Source: Vreelandella sulfidaeris (GTDB lineage Bacteria; Pseudomonadota; Gammaproteobacteria; Pseudomonadales; Halomonadaceae). Taken from it: a stretch of DNA of 64,000 nucleotides. The translations under genes were made by a program, and so were the position numbers. Positions 55,434-64,000 of this stretch are shown here, piece by piece (position 1 is the stretch's first letter; the number at the start of each line of letters is the position of its first letter). The notes below the pieces were generated by a model, which searched no databases, was not told the origin of the DNA, and saw nothing but the letters and a program-made list of their open reading frames with translations. The stretch is from NCBI GenBank assembly GCA_007182875.1, contig AP019514.1:434001-498000 (forward strand). The letters are read 5' to 3'.

Positions 55434-56068
55434 TTACAGCGCAGCGGCTACCTCTTTCCAGCGTTGCCAATCTTCGGGCCGGTCTACATCCCAGATGGTG
55501 GCCGGATAAGCGGCGCGAAGGCCAAGCGCTTCGATGCGCTGGCGGGTTGCGCTTAGCACTTGATGGCTCCCCCAGGGAATGCTTTCAAAAGGCCCGGATA
55601 GTCGCGCTGGGCGCCGATCAACCCGTAGCCACCATCCTCAGCAGGTAGAATGACCACATCATGGTGGGTGAGTTGTTGCGCACAAGCGGTAATGAGTGCG
55701 CTAGTAATACTCGGGCAGTCGCTGCCCATTACCATGGCGGGCCCAGGCGTATGGTTCAAAGCGTGACGTACACGAGCGCCCAAGTCGCCATCGGGCTGGC
55801 GCTTTAAGGTCAGGCCAAACTGCTCGTGAAGCTCGATGAATAAGGGGTGTGCATGGTCAAGTGCTGTCCATAGCGTGACGTTTTCGGCCGGTAGCGCCTG
55901 GCAAGCATTGGCGACACAGTGGCGCAGCAGTTCCGCGTGGGCGTTGGCGGCGCCTTGATTGCCCAGCAACGGGGCCAGGCGCGTTTTCGCTTGCCCCGCT
56001 AGCGGGGCCTTGGCCAGCAAGTGAAGCTGCGGCAGCACTGGGCGGTTGGCCAGCGTTTCAGCGGGCAT
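55434..56068 (-). CDS. TIGR04282-type transferase (rSAM/selenodomain-associated transferase 1)
   Basis: Nucleotidyltransferase/glycosyltransferase-like A fold, about 211 residues: LHLLAKAPLAGQAKTRLAPL near the N-terminus, AMVMGSDCPSITSALI (metal-site Asp) and VVILPAEDGGYGLIGAQRDY. The C-terminus WDVDRPEDWQRWKEV is typical. One T is missing near 55576 (LFESIPWGSHQVLSATR). The start at 56068 overlaps the next gene upstream by 11 bp; 56086 is an alternative. The family name comes from co-occurrence with radical-SAM/selenoprotein loci; biochemistry unknown. Confidence 0.8.
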
Positions 56069-56756
56069 CACGATACTCCTTGGCAAGTTGGGTGGCGCTG
56101 ACGCCGCGCCAGTAGCGATAGCGCAGCCGCCACATCAGGCGGATCGTTTTCCAGGCACCGAACTGATCCCAGCGCCTCCCCGAGCTTATCACTTTCGCCG
56201 TCAGGCAGGCGGGTGGCGATACTCGTTTGAGCCGTTTGGTGAGTTCAATATCCTCCATTAACGGCTGCTCGGGAAAACCACCGATTGCCTGGAACGTGCT
56301 GGCACGCACAAAAATGCCTTGATCGCCAGTCGCGATGCCGGTGAGCCGGGAGCGCTGGTTGATCATTTTACTGATTAACGGAAGCCAGCGGCTGTGACCG
56401 GCGAGCAGGATATCGAAACGGCCCCAATCGTGGGTATTAAGCGCGTGGAGCAACTGTTCGACGGCACCTGTCGGCAAGTGAGTATCCGCGTGTAAAAACA
56501 GCAGGGTCGGGGCGCTGGAATGGTGAGCCCCTAAGTTCATCTGCACGCCTCGACCGGGCGGGCTGCTGAGCACACGGTCCGCCAGCGGCTTCGCACGACG
56601 CACGCTGTCATCGCCACTCCCGCCATCCACCACGATCACTTCGACTCCCTGGGCACGCAGCGTTTGCAGCGCCATTAAATGGGTTGCCAGCGTCGGCGCT
56701 TCATTGAGCACCGGGATGACGATGCTCAGGCGCGGCGCGCGTTCAGCCGAGCGCAA
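56058..56756 (-). CDS. TIGR04283-type glycosyltransferase (rSAM/selenodomain-associated transferase 2)
   Basis: GT2-fold glycosyltransferase, 232 residues from a TTG at 56756. APRLSIVIPVLNEAPTLATH, EVIVVDGGSGDDSV, TLLFLHADTHLP (DxD-like metal site), then SRLTGIATGDQGIFV and GGFPEQPLMEDIELTKRLKR are all typical of the family. Frame intact. It overlaps the ABC ATPase end by 14 bp and the next gene by 11 bp, so it is tightly coupled. The acceptor is unknown. Confidence 0.8.
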   Translation of the reverse strand: MRSAERAPRLSIVIPVLNEAPTLATHLMALQTLRAQGVEVIVVDGGSGDDSVRRAKPLADRVLSSPPGRGVQMNLGAHHSSAPTLLFLHADTHLPTGAVEQLLHALNTHDWGRFDILLAGHSRWLPLISKMINQRSRLTGIATGDQGIFVRASTFQAIGGFPEQPLMEDIELTKRLKRVSPPACLTAKVISSGRRWDQFGAWKTIRLMWRLRYRYWRGVSATQLAKEYRDAR

Positions 56757-57388
56757 TGACTGGCCCTCCCGCCGCGTCCGCATCTGCATGGTCGTGGGTG
56801 ACCAGCAGCGCAGGCAGGCCGGCATCACGCAATTGGCTAAACACTAGCGAGCGCATCTCCTTGCGAAGCGCGGTATCCAGCTTTGAAAACGGTTCGTCCA
56901 GCAGCACCGCCTGGGGTTTGGAAAGCAGCAGGCGCATCAGGGCTACGCGCGCTTTTTGGCCACCGGAAAGCGTGGCTGGGTCGCGCTCTTCAAACCCCGC
57001 TAGCCCCTATCTGTTCAAGGGCTTGCGTGACTTGTTGATGCTTATGCTTACTTTGCCGCGGTAGCCCAAAACGCAAATTGCCCGCCACACTCAAGTGAGG
57101 AAACAAAAGCGGATCCTGAAACAGTAAACCAATGCCGCGCGCCTCAGCAGGCCGGTTCAACAAGTCACGTTCTCCCAGCCACACCCCACCACTGGCCGTA
57201 AATTCGCGGTCAAGAAAGCCGGCAATATACGCCAGTAGAGTGGACTTCCCTGAGCCAGAAGGACCCATCACCGTCAGCACTTCGCCGGGGGCAATGGTGG
57301 CATCCACCGCCAACAGCTCGCGACCTACAAGGGCGATGGAAACCTGCTCAAGGCGTAGCGGTGCGGTAGGCGTAGCAGTCACGGTCAT
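56743..57388 (-). CDS. ynjD: ABC transporter ATP-binding protein, YnjD-like
   Basis: ATPase of a thiamine/iron-type importer, 214 residues. Walker A VMGPSGSGKSTLLAYIAGFL near residue 38, Q-loop LLFQDPLLFPHLSV, signature TLSGGQKARVALMRLLLS, Walker B AVLLDEPFSKLD and H-loop LLVTHDHADA. One extra G near 57001-57004 breaks the frame (QIGLAGFEERDPATLS). The Met at 57388 follows the permease with no stop codon between them in the sequence as given (see findings). Confidence 0.85.
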
Positions 57389-59063
57389 CCCTTTACGTCG
57401 AAAGTTCACGGCGGCCCACGCCCAAAAAAGCGGGGGAAGCGTCAGGGCAAGCATAAAGCCAATTAGCGGCAGGCCCGCTTGCACAAGCGCCCACACGCCA
57501 ATCAAGCGTCGGTTACTGCCCGACGCCAGGGCCACTTCGGTCGTGACGGTCGTTACACGCCCGGCACCCAGCAGCTGGGTAGGCAAGTACTGGCCAATAC
57601 TGATCGCCAAGCCCACGGCAAATGCCGTTAACACCGGTGCGAGCAGTAACGGTAAACGTACCCGCCAAAAAGCAGCGCTACGCGAAACACCAATGAGCGT
57701 GCCACCTGTAGCCAGCGCGGATCCAGGCGCCGGTACGCCTCGGAAAGCGACAGGTAGATATAAGGCAGCACGAACAGCAGGTGGCCAGCGATCACCAGGG
57801 CGAGCTGAGGGCGAATGTTCAGGCTTTCCGCGGCCACTACCAGGCCAAACAGAAAGGCGATCTGTGGCACTAGCAGCGGTAAGTAGAGCAACCACAGGGC
57901 GCGTTTGGGCTTTAGGTGCTGGCGGTGTTCGTTTTCCAGTGTCGCCAGTACCAGGGCCGTGGCAAGGCTCGTGGCGACAAGCCCAATCAGGGCGGTATTG
58001 ACCAGCGGCGTGATCAGCATGGCGCCACTTCGCTGCCAGTGGTCAAGGGTAAACATTTGCGGCAGTAGATCGGGAAAGCGCCAAAAACCGGCCACTGAAA
58101 ACAGCCCCAGCCCGACCAGGGCGGCCAGCGCAGTACCCGTCGACACCAGCAGCGCCCAGTGGCCCACGGTACGTGGGAAAGCGTCGCCCTGGTGGCGGTG
58201 ACCATTGGTGAGCCAGTTGGCCATTAGGTTGCTCGTCAGTTGTTCCAGCAGCCACCAGCATAACAGCGCTGCCAGCGTCACCCCAGTTGCAGCACCGCAG
58301 CAGCCGAGGCCATAAAGCGGTGGTTGATATCCGGGTCGTTAAACCAGCTTAAAATCGACACGCTCAGCGTGGGTGGCAGTGTGGGGCCGAGAATCATCGC
58401 CATGTCGACCACCGAGGTTGCGTAAGCGATCACCGCATACACCGGCAGGCGAATCAGCGGGTAGAGCGAAGGCAGCACGGTTTTTAGCCAGGCAATGGTG
58501 GGCGCATAGCCCAGCGACCGCGCCAGCATCAGACGCTTTTCTGGGGCCAGTTGTGGTAGCGCCGCCAAGCTCATCAGCAGTAGAAACGGCACTTCTTTCA
58601 ATACCAGCCCCGCCATCAAGGAGAGCCCCCAGGGATCGTTGATGATCAGTACATCCGGCGGGCGCTCCCAGCCCGTCAACGCTGGGGAAAACAGCCGCGC
58701 CAGGAGGCCCGACGGGGCGATCAAGAAGGCAAGACCAAATGCAACGGCGGCATGGGGAATGGCCAGCAGCGGCGACACCAGCCGCCGAATAGCGCGGTCC
58801 AACCAAGTGCCCTGGCTGGCCGCCAGAAACAGCACCACGATTATCAGCGCCATCGCCGTGCTGACCAGACCACTGGCAAAGCTGACGGCGACCGAACGGC
58901 CAAGCCCCGGTTGAATAAGCAGCATGTGCCAGGGCGCTAGGCTAATGCTGTGGCCGCCAAGCGCAGGCAGGTAGCCGAACGCCGGCAGCAGCACCATGAG
59001 TAAACCCGCCCCAACGGGGAGTACCAGCAAGGCGATGATGAACGCCGGGGCCAGTCGCAACAT
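57385..59063 (-). CDS. ynjC: ABC transporter permease, YnjC-like (double-domain)
   Basis: Inner-membrane permease of about 560 residues with two repeated six-helix halves, the ThiP/YnjC layout. Helices are evident from LAPAFIIALLVLPVGAGLLM onwards; the first EAA-type loop is RLMLARSLGYAPTIAWLKTV, the second SEAYRRLDPRWLQVARSLG. Two missing Gs break it, near 58282 (VLQLGVTLAALL) and near 57700 (ARSLGVSRSAAFWRVRLPL). The 3' end is uncertain: the frame runs on into the ATPase. It starts 4 bp after ynjB. Confidence 0.8.
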
Positions 59064-59066
59064 GCG

Positions 59067-60305
59067 CTAGTTGACGCCGTAGCGCTCAAGCCAAGCGTCT
59101 TGCAGGGCGGTCATCCAACTGGGGTGGGGCTCGGGTAAGGTGTTCGAGAGCGCGTCCGCCGGTAGCTCTGACGGGTGGCGTTCGCCCTGTTGGAAGCGCG
59201 CCTGATCAGCGGCGTCGAGCTGATCGATATCCAGCACGCTGCGGTCGCCCCACATGGCCAGCGACTGCTTTTCGGCCTGGGCCTCTGGCGAAAGCAAAAA
59301 GTCGGCGAGCACCATGGCACCGGCTTTATGGGGCGAGTTGTAGGGGATTGCCACAAAGTGAACGTTACCCAGCGTGCCGCCTTCCAGCACGTAGCTGCGC
59401 ACGCTGTCGGGTAGCTCATACTCCATGACCGCCACGGCAGCATCGGTGGGGTAGAACGAGAACCCCAGGCTCAGCTCGCCGTCGCTCATCAGCGTGCGCA
59501 GGTTTGGGCCAGAATCAGGAAAGGAGCGCCCGCTGCGCCACAGGTGTGGATGTAGCGCGTCCAGGTATGACCACAGTGGCGCGGTGACCGCCTCGAAATC
59601 GCTCTCTGCCACCGGTTGATAAAGCGCCTCATCCTGTTCGGTCAATTCGATCAGCGCCTGCTTCAGGAAGGTGCTGCCAGTGAAGTCGGGAATACGTGGA
59701 TAGCTAAACTAGCCGGGATTGGCTCGAGCCCAGGTGAGCAGCGCCGGCATATCTTGGGGTGGCGACTCGGTTTGGGCGCTGTCGTAATAGAAAGTGATCT
59801 GCGCCTTGCCCCACGGCGATTCAAAGCCTTCGGTGGGCAGGGTAAAGTCGGTGACGACCTCGGGGTTGTCCGCGGCGTTGGTCAGAGCGAAGTTGGGCAG
59901 CGCTTCGGCGAAGGGGCCGAACAGCAGGTCGCTTTCGCGCATCGCGGCGAAGTTTTCACCGTTGATCCAAATCAGATCGATGCTGCCATCGTCGTGGTTA
60001 CCGGCCTGCTTTTCCGCCAGCACCCGCGCTACCGCGCTGCCGGTGTCGTCCAGCTTCACGTGTTCCACCTCAATGCCATACTGCGCCTGCATTTGTTGCG
60101 CTACCCAATCAATGTAACGGTTGGTGCGCGTATCGCCGCCCCAGGCATTCCAGTAAACGGTTTGGCCTTCTGCTTCTGCCACGACACCTTGCCATTCTGC
60201 TGGGTCAGGGTTGGCCAGGGCCGGTAGCGCAACGGCTAACAGGGTGGCGGTAAGCGCAGCAGTCAGGGGCTTGGGCTTGCCCGCACAGGAGTGGTGAGTT
60301 GGCAT
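59067..60305 (-). CDS. ynjB: ABC transporter substrate-binding protein, YnjB-like, with internal amber codon
   Basis: Periplasmic binding protein for the YnjCD transporter; substrate unknown. From the ATG at 60305: signal peptide ending ALTATLLAVALPALA, then NPDPAEWQGVVAEAEGQTVY and WNAWGGDTRTNRYIDWVAQQ. The frame is continuous over 413 codons to YGVN except for one in-frame TAG at 59711-59709, between TWARANPG and FSYPRIPDFTG. All flanking sequence is conserved, so this is a substitution, not an indel. CAG to TAG is one transition. It is either an error, a recent null mutation or a suppressed codon. Confidence 0.8.
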
Positions 60306-60336
60306 TACGTACCTCATCGAAGAGAAGATAAAAACG

Positions 60337-61380
60337 TTATAGGGAGGCCTGCAAGCACTGCAATTCGCTGTGAACGTGATCAATAATCGGCAGTGAGAGG
60401 TAGTGCTCAACGCGATTGCGTACGTGGTCTATCACCGCTGGGTCGGTGAGTTCTGCCGACCAGTCTTCACCGCGCTGATGGCTATCTTTGGCATTCAAAT
60501 GCTGGGCGCGCCACTTGGCACACCAGGTCAACGACCATAGCCAAGTCGCCCGGCGGCAGGCGACCAGGGTGTCGGTGTCGGGCGACTTCTCCATGGCGGC
60601 TTGCCAGCGGCGGTAAAAATTAATCACTTCCCCCAGCGACAGCACGGCCTGGCTATTAAGATCCCAGGTGGTCGAGGTGTAGAGCGACGTGTGGGCAAGG
60701 TCGATACCCGGCAGACCATAGCGGCACTTCTCTAAATCCACCAGCACCGCGCGGCCGTCTTCGCGGATTAAAAAAGTTGCCGGGGTGGGTATCAAAACTT
60801 ATCAGGGTAGGCGTAGCGTCGCTTAAGCGGGTCGGGAGCAGATCCAGTTCCTGCTTTATGCGCTGAGTAATTTTACTCGCCAACTGAGCATCGGCTAACC
60901 AGTTAGCCTGCTGGCGCACTTCATTCACCATCGCCAGCCAAGGGTTCTCAGGGGCAAGCAGTGGTGGCCGCGCCGCGGCATTAGGCAGCGATTGACTGTG
61001 TAAGCTGGCCAGGGCATCCGCGATGGCGTCCAGGTCTTCCGGCAGCTTTGCCAGGCGACCGCGGATAGCTTCTACCAGTAGCCCGCCACGAGGCAGTGCT
61101 TCGCTTGGTCGCAGGGTGTCATAAAGTTTAGGCGTATGCCCGCCAGGGCTGGAACGCTCATAACAGGCAGCCTGATAGGCAAGGTTCTCTTCCGGTGGCA
61201 GGTTCATCTGACTCTGCTTCGGCAGGCGCGCCACCAGTCATCGCCATTGTGGCGATGAACCCATACATGATCGTGGGCTAGACCGGTATCCGCCATCGGC
61301 GAAAGCTCACGGTACGTAATCCCGGCCCGTTTAAGCTCGGTCGTCAGCGCTTCTAATCGTGCCTCAGTAGGTGTCGGCAT
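60337..61380 (-). CDS. Aminoglycoside phosphotransferase/choline kinase-like protein
   Basis: Protein-kinase-like small-molecule kinase fold, 347 residues after compensation. The catalytic loop is TLISFDTHPGNFLIREDGRA (usual consensus H-x-D-x-x-x-x-N; here the first His is Ser and the His of HPGN remains), followed by LVDLEKCRYGLPGIDLAHTS with the metal-binding Asp. Two breaks: a missing base near 61230 (DDW-L/V-ARLPKQ) and an extra T near 60769-60774. It is the first gene of the operon, 31 bp ahead of ynjB. Substrate unknown. Confidence 0.78.
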
Positions 61381-61412
61381 AGAACAATCCGTGTTGTTGT
61401 TGGCTCGGCGAT

Positions 61413-61438
61413 GCCACTTAGTGGCTGTTCTTATACCA
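61413..61438 (-). promoter_or_regulatory. Probable promoter and operator-like palindrome of the kinase-ynjBCD operon
   Basis: On the minus strand TGG-TATAAG (61438-61430) is an extended -10, about 50 bp before the kinase start. Just downstream, GCCAC-TTA-GTGGC (61413-61425) is a perfect 5+5 inverted repeat covering the expected transcription start, where a repressor could bind. Confidence 0.4.
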
Positions 61439-61532
61439 ACCTTACACGTTTCGTGAGAAAAAGTGGTTAAGAGATAATACAAGGAGCTAGAAATACCTAT
61501 CGAACAGCTTGAGGGGGATTCGCTTAACGAAA

Positions 61533-61560
61533 AGCGCCCACTGCATCGAGCAGCGGGCGC
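61533..61560. terminator. Hairpin between the SPW protein gene and the kinase operon
   Basis: AAAGCGCCCACTGC and GCAGCGGGCGC pair over 11 positions with one G-T. No long T-run on either side, so strength is uncertain. Confidence 0.45.
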
Positions 61561-61637
61561 ATAAGCTAACGGGCGGTAATGAAACAAGCATCCCTAGACG
61601 ACTTGGGCAATGTCTGGAATCGTCAGGCCGCTGGTCG

Positions 61638-62009
61638 TCAGCCGCGGTTCGTTGAAGCCGTCACGTTTCTCGGTTGCTTTTCCGTGGTGAGACTGGCGCC
61701 GATCTCAAGAATACCGAGGATGAGATGGGGCAGGTATACAATATCTGCGAAGCCGAATAGCCAAGGAGAAACCAGTAGCAGAATACCGCTGATCAGATCC
61801 ATAGTGAGGGTGTAACGGCATGGGAATCAGGTGCATAAGCCCAAGCTCATATTTCGTCATGATGGCTGAGGCCAGCATCACCACACCTAGAATGATCGGT
61901 ACCCACTGAGCAGCACCTGTGGCGAAGCCGAAAGGAAGGGCGCCACGATGAGTAGCAGGCCCATCGCGTAATCGACCATCCCGTGTACACGAGTCGAAAT
62001 GAAACGCAT
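61638..62009 (-). CDS. SPW-repeat membrane protein
   Basis: Small integral membrane protein of about 123 residues with two related halves: VDYAMGLLLIVAPFLFGFAT and MDLISGILLLVSPWLFGFAD. The Ser/Ala-Pro-Trp/Phe-Leu-Phe-Gly-Phe motif defines the SPW repeat family (function unknown). Four hydrophobic helices are expected. Two breaks: a missing T near 61937 (FLFGFATGAAQW) and an extra C near 61806 (PLHLTMDLIS). The start at 62009 is preceded by AAGGAGGA. Confidence 0.8.
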
Positions 62010-62225
62010 GGCTATCCTCCTTAATATGCCAAGTGATTAAAATGCCGGTTAAACGAAGCGTTAACCGACATCACTATCAACATAGTCAAGGAGGCACGGG
62101 CGTCCAGTGGCAGGCGAACTAATAAGCGCGTAAGCCCCTAACCCAACAGCATTTATAACTTTCGTTAATCGGCGGTACTGCTCAGCACCGCCTTCTTTTA
62201 GCTGAAAGCTATCATGTGAGCTTAC

Positions 62226-64000
62226 TTACAACGCCTCGATCTTGGCTCGCTGCTCTTCCAATAGCAGCTTGGTGGCTTGGAATTCGACTAGCTTGCCGCG
62301 CTCTTTTCGACGACCGCTACGGGAGCTTTGGCGATAAAACCGTCGTTCCCGAGTTTTTCTCAATGCCACCGATGAGCTTGTCCTGCTTCTCTATCTCTTT
62401 GTTGAGACGTGCCAGCTCTGCATCTTTATCGATCAAGTCCGCCATCGGGACCAGCACTTCCATATCGCCCACTAATTGCGTGGCGGAAAGCGGCGCATCG
62501 TTGGGATTTTCAAGCCAGGTCACGCTTTCCAACTTGGCCAATTTGGATAGAAAATGTCGGTTGCTCTCCAGGCGCTCGGCATCCTCGGGCCTGCCTTTGG
62601 TCAGCAGTACGTCGAGCAGTTTGCCGGGCGAGATGTTCATCTCAGCGCGGATGTTACGGACAGCGATGATGACCCCTTTTAGCCACTCGATGTCCAGGCT
62701 AGCCTGATGGTCGACTTTACTCTCGTCGGTTTCCGGCCAAGCTTGATGCATGATCGATGCATCCTTGCCCATATAAGCTCCCGATAGGGGTGCGACACGC
62801 TGCCAGATCTCTTCGGTGATATAGGGCATCATCGGGTGAGCAAGGCGCAGGGTCGTTTCCAGAACTCGCACCAGTGTGCGGCGCGTTCCACGCTTAGCTT
62901 CGGCACTGGCATTCTCGTCCCAAAGTACCGGCTTGGAAAGCTCCAAATACCAGTCGCAATACTCGTTCCAGACAAATTCATATAGCGCCTGGGAAGCATG
63001 ATCGAAGCGATACTCATCCATTGCTTTGGTGACTTGGGCTTCGGTTTTCTGTAACTGCGAGATAATCCAGCGATCAGCTAGGGAAAGCTCAACCTCTTCA
63101 CCGCTGGTACCGCAATCTTCGCCTTCGGCGTTCATTAGCACGTAGCGCGAGGCGTTCCACAGCTTATTGCAGAAATTGCGGTAGCCTTCCAGGCGGTTCA
63201 TATCAAACTTGATATCGCGTCCGGTGGTCGCTTGGGAGAGGAAGGTAAAGCGCAGTGCATCGGTGCCATGGGCTTCAATGCCGTCTTTAAACTCGTCCCG
63301 AGTGGCTTTGGCAATTGCTTTGGCCTGTTTCGGCTGCATCATATTACCGGTGCGTTTTTCGAGTAACTCATCCAGGGTGATGCCGTCGATCAGGTCGATG
63401 GGGTCGAGCACGTTGCCCTTGGATTTGGACATTTTCTGGCCTTGGCCATCGCGTACCAACCCATGTACATAGACGGTTTTGAACGGGACTTCACCGGTGA
63501 ACTTCAGCGTCATCATGATCATCCGGGCAACCCAGAAGAAGATGATGTCAAAGCCGGTCACCAGCACGCTGGAGGGATGGAAGGTCTCCAGTTCCGGCGT
63601 TTTTCAGGCCAGCCTAATGTGCCAAACGTCCATAGGCCCGAGCTGAACCAAGTGTCGAGTACGTCTTCGTCCTGGGTAAGCACCAACTCGGGATCGAGCG
63701 CGTGTTTCTCGCGGGCTTCCTCTTCGCTACGGGCAACATAGACATTGCCTTCGGGGTCGTACCAAGCCGGAATGCGGTGGCCCCACCACAGCTGGCGAGA
63801 AATACACCAGTCCTGCAGGTCGCGCATCCAGGCAAAGTACATGTTTTCGTAATTCTTGGGCACAAATTGAATATTGCCGTTTTCCACCGCTTCAATGGCG
63901 GGCTTGGCGAGGGATTCCACGGCGACAAACCATTGATCGGTTAGCAGCGGCTCAATGACGTCGCCGGAGCGGTCGCCATAGGGCAGGGTATTGTTAACGG
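62226..64000 (-). CDS. valS: Valyl-tRNA synthetase, C-terminal part
   Basis: Charges tRNA(Val). The window holds roughly the last 590 residues; the 5' end lies beyond the right edge. Visible: end of the editing/connective region ([20 protein letters not shown]), [17 protein letters not shown], the KMSKS loop ([20 protein letters not shown]), the anticodon-binding helices and the C-terminal coiled-coil arm ending [13 protein letters not shown]. Three missing As break it, near 63603 ([10 protein letters not shown]), 62362 (EKKLGNDGF) and 62306 ([12 protein letters not shown]). Confidence 0.95.

Noticed and set aside
57132..58001. A 289-codon plus-strand frame opposite ynjC-ynjD
   Set aside because: Antisense shadow: low-complexity Ser/Arg/Pro-rich translation, no ribosome binding site, and strong protein homology on the other strand.
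59616..60227. A 203-codon plus-strand frame opposite ynjB
   Set aside because: Antisense of a recognised binding-protein gene; no independent coding evidence.
62165..62200. Hairpin with a T-run (GGCGGT / ACCGCC) as the valS terminator
   Set aside because: The T-run lies on the plus strand, while valS is transcribed on the minus strand, so the polarity is wrong; no plus-strand gene precedes it.

Overview
The window reads as chromosomal DNA of a gammaproteobacterium close to Halomonas (Halomonadaceae). This is an inference from protein sequence character, moderately high GC, the 341-residue type of DapD, and gene orders shared with Pseudomonas (coaBC-dut-algC-argB beside radC-rpmB-rpmG; rpsB-tsf-pyrH-frr-uppS-cdsA-dxr-rseP-bamA-skp-lpxD-fabZ-lpxA-lpxB-rnhB-dnaE-accA-tilS). 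No rRNA, tRNA, CRISPR array, insertion sequence or prophage was seen. Almost everything is core genome.

Layout. 1-5.4 kb: end of rpoH, then a leftward block coaBC-dut-algC-argB-slmA. 5.5-9.7 kb: rightward radC, rpmB-rpmG, mutM, rlmI and a thioesterase. 9.8-12 kb: ald, slyX (leftward) and a membrane-anchored cold-shock-domain protein. 12-19.8 kb: leftward lysine/nitrogen block map-glnD-dapC-yffB-dapD-dapE plus an unknown gene. 20-40.9 kb: the long rightward translation / isoprenoid / envelope / lipid A / replication block from rpsB to tilS, closed by convergent ppx. 42.5-48.5 kb: a 516-bp non-coding rho leader region, rho, ubiD, a flavin reductase, two tiny ORFs and a DAHP synthase. 48.5-52 kb: DUF3087 protein, two lipoproteins, a YbcI-type membrane protein and glyoxalase I. 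52.1-61.4 kb: an eight-gene leftward operon (kinase-like protein, YnjBCD-type ABC transporter, two rSAM/selenodomain-associated transferases, a TVP38-flavoprotein fusion and a SelD-N-terminal-like flavoprotein). This is the most system-like, least understood part. 61.6-64 kb: SPW-repeat membrane protein and the 3' part of valS.

A dominant technical feature: about 105 single-base frame breaks, nearly all in or beside homopolymer runs, interrupt most genes, including indispensable ones (dnaE, tsf, pyrH, bamA, glnD). After each break is compensated, the proteins regain family-typical lengths (RlmI 396, Rho 419, GlnD 891, DnaE 1168, EF-Ts 289). I therefore treat them as sequencing errors and give each gene its full span. 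The one clear exception is an in-frame amber codon in ynjB, which is not an indel.

Other points of interest: a 15-bp x4 repeat that duplicates the last codons of bamA; an aromatic-rich 53-codon ORF ending two bases before the DAHP synthase; a perfect 21-bp tandem duplication in the CoaC-CoaB linker; and three 14-bp repeats before a 42-residue membrane peptide.
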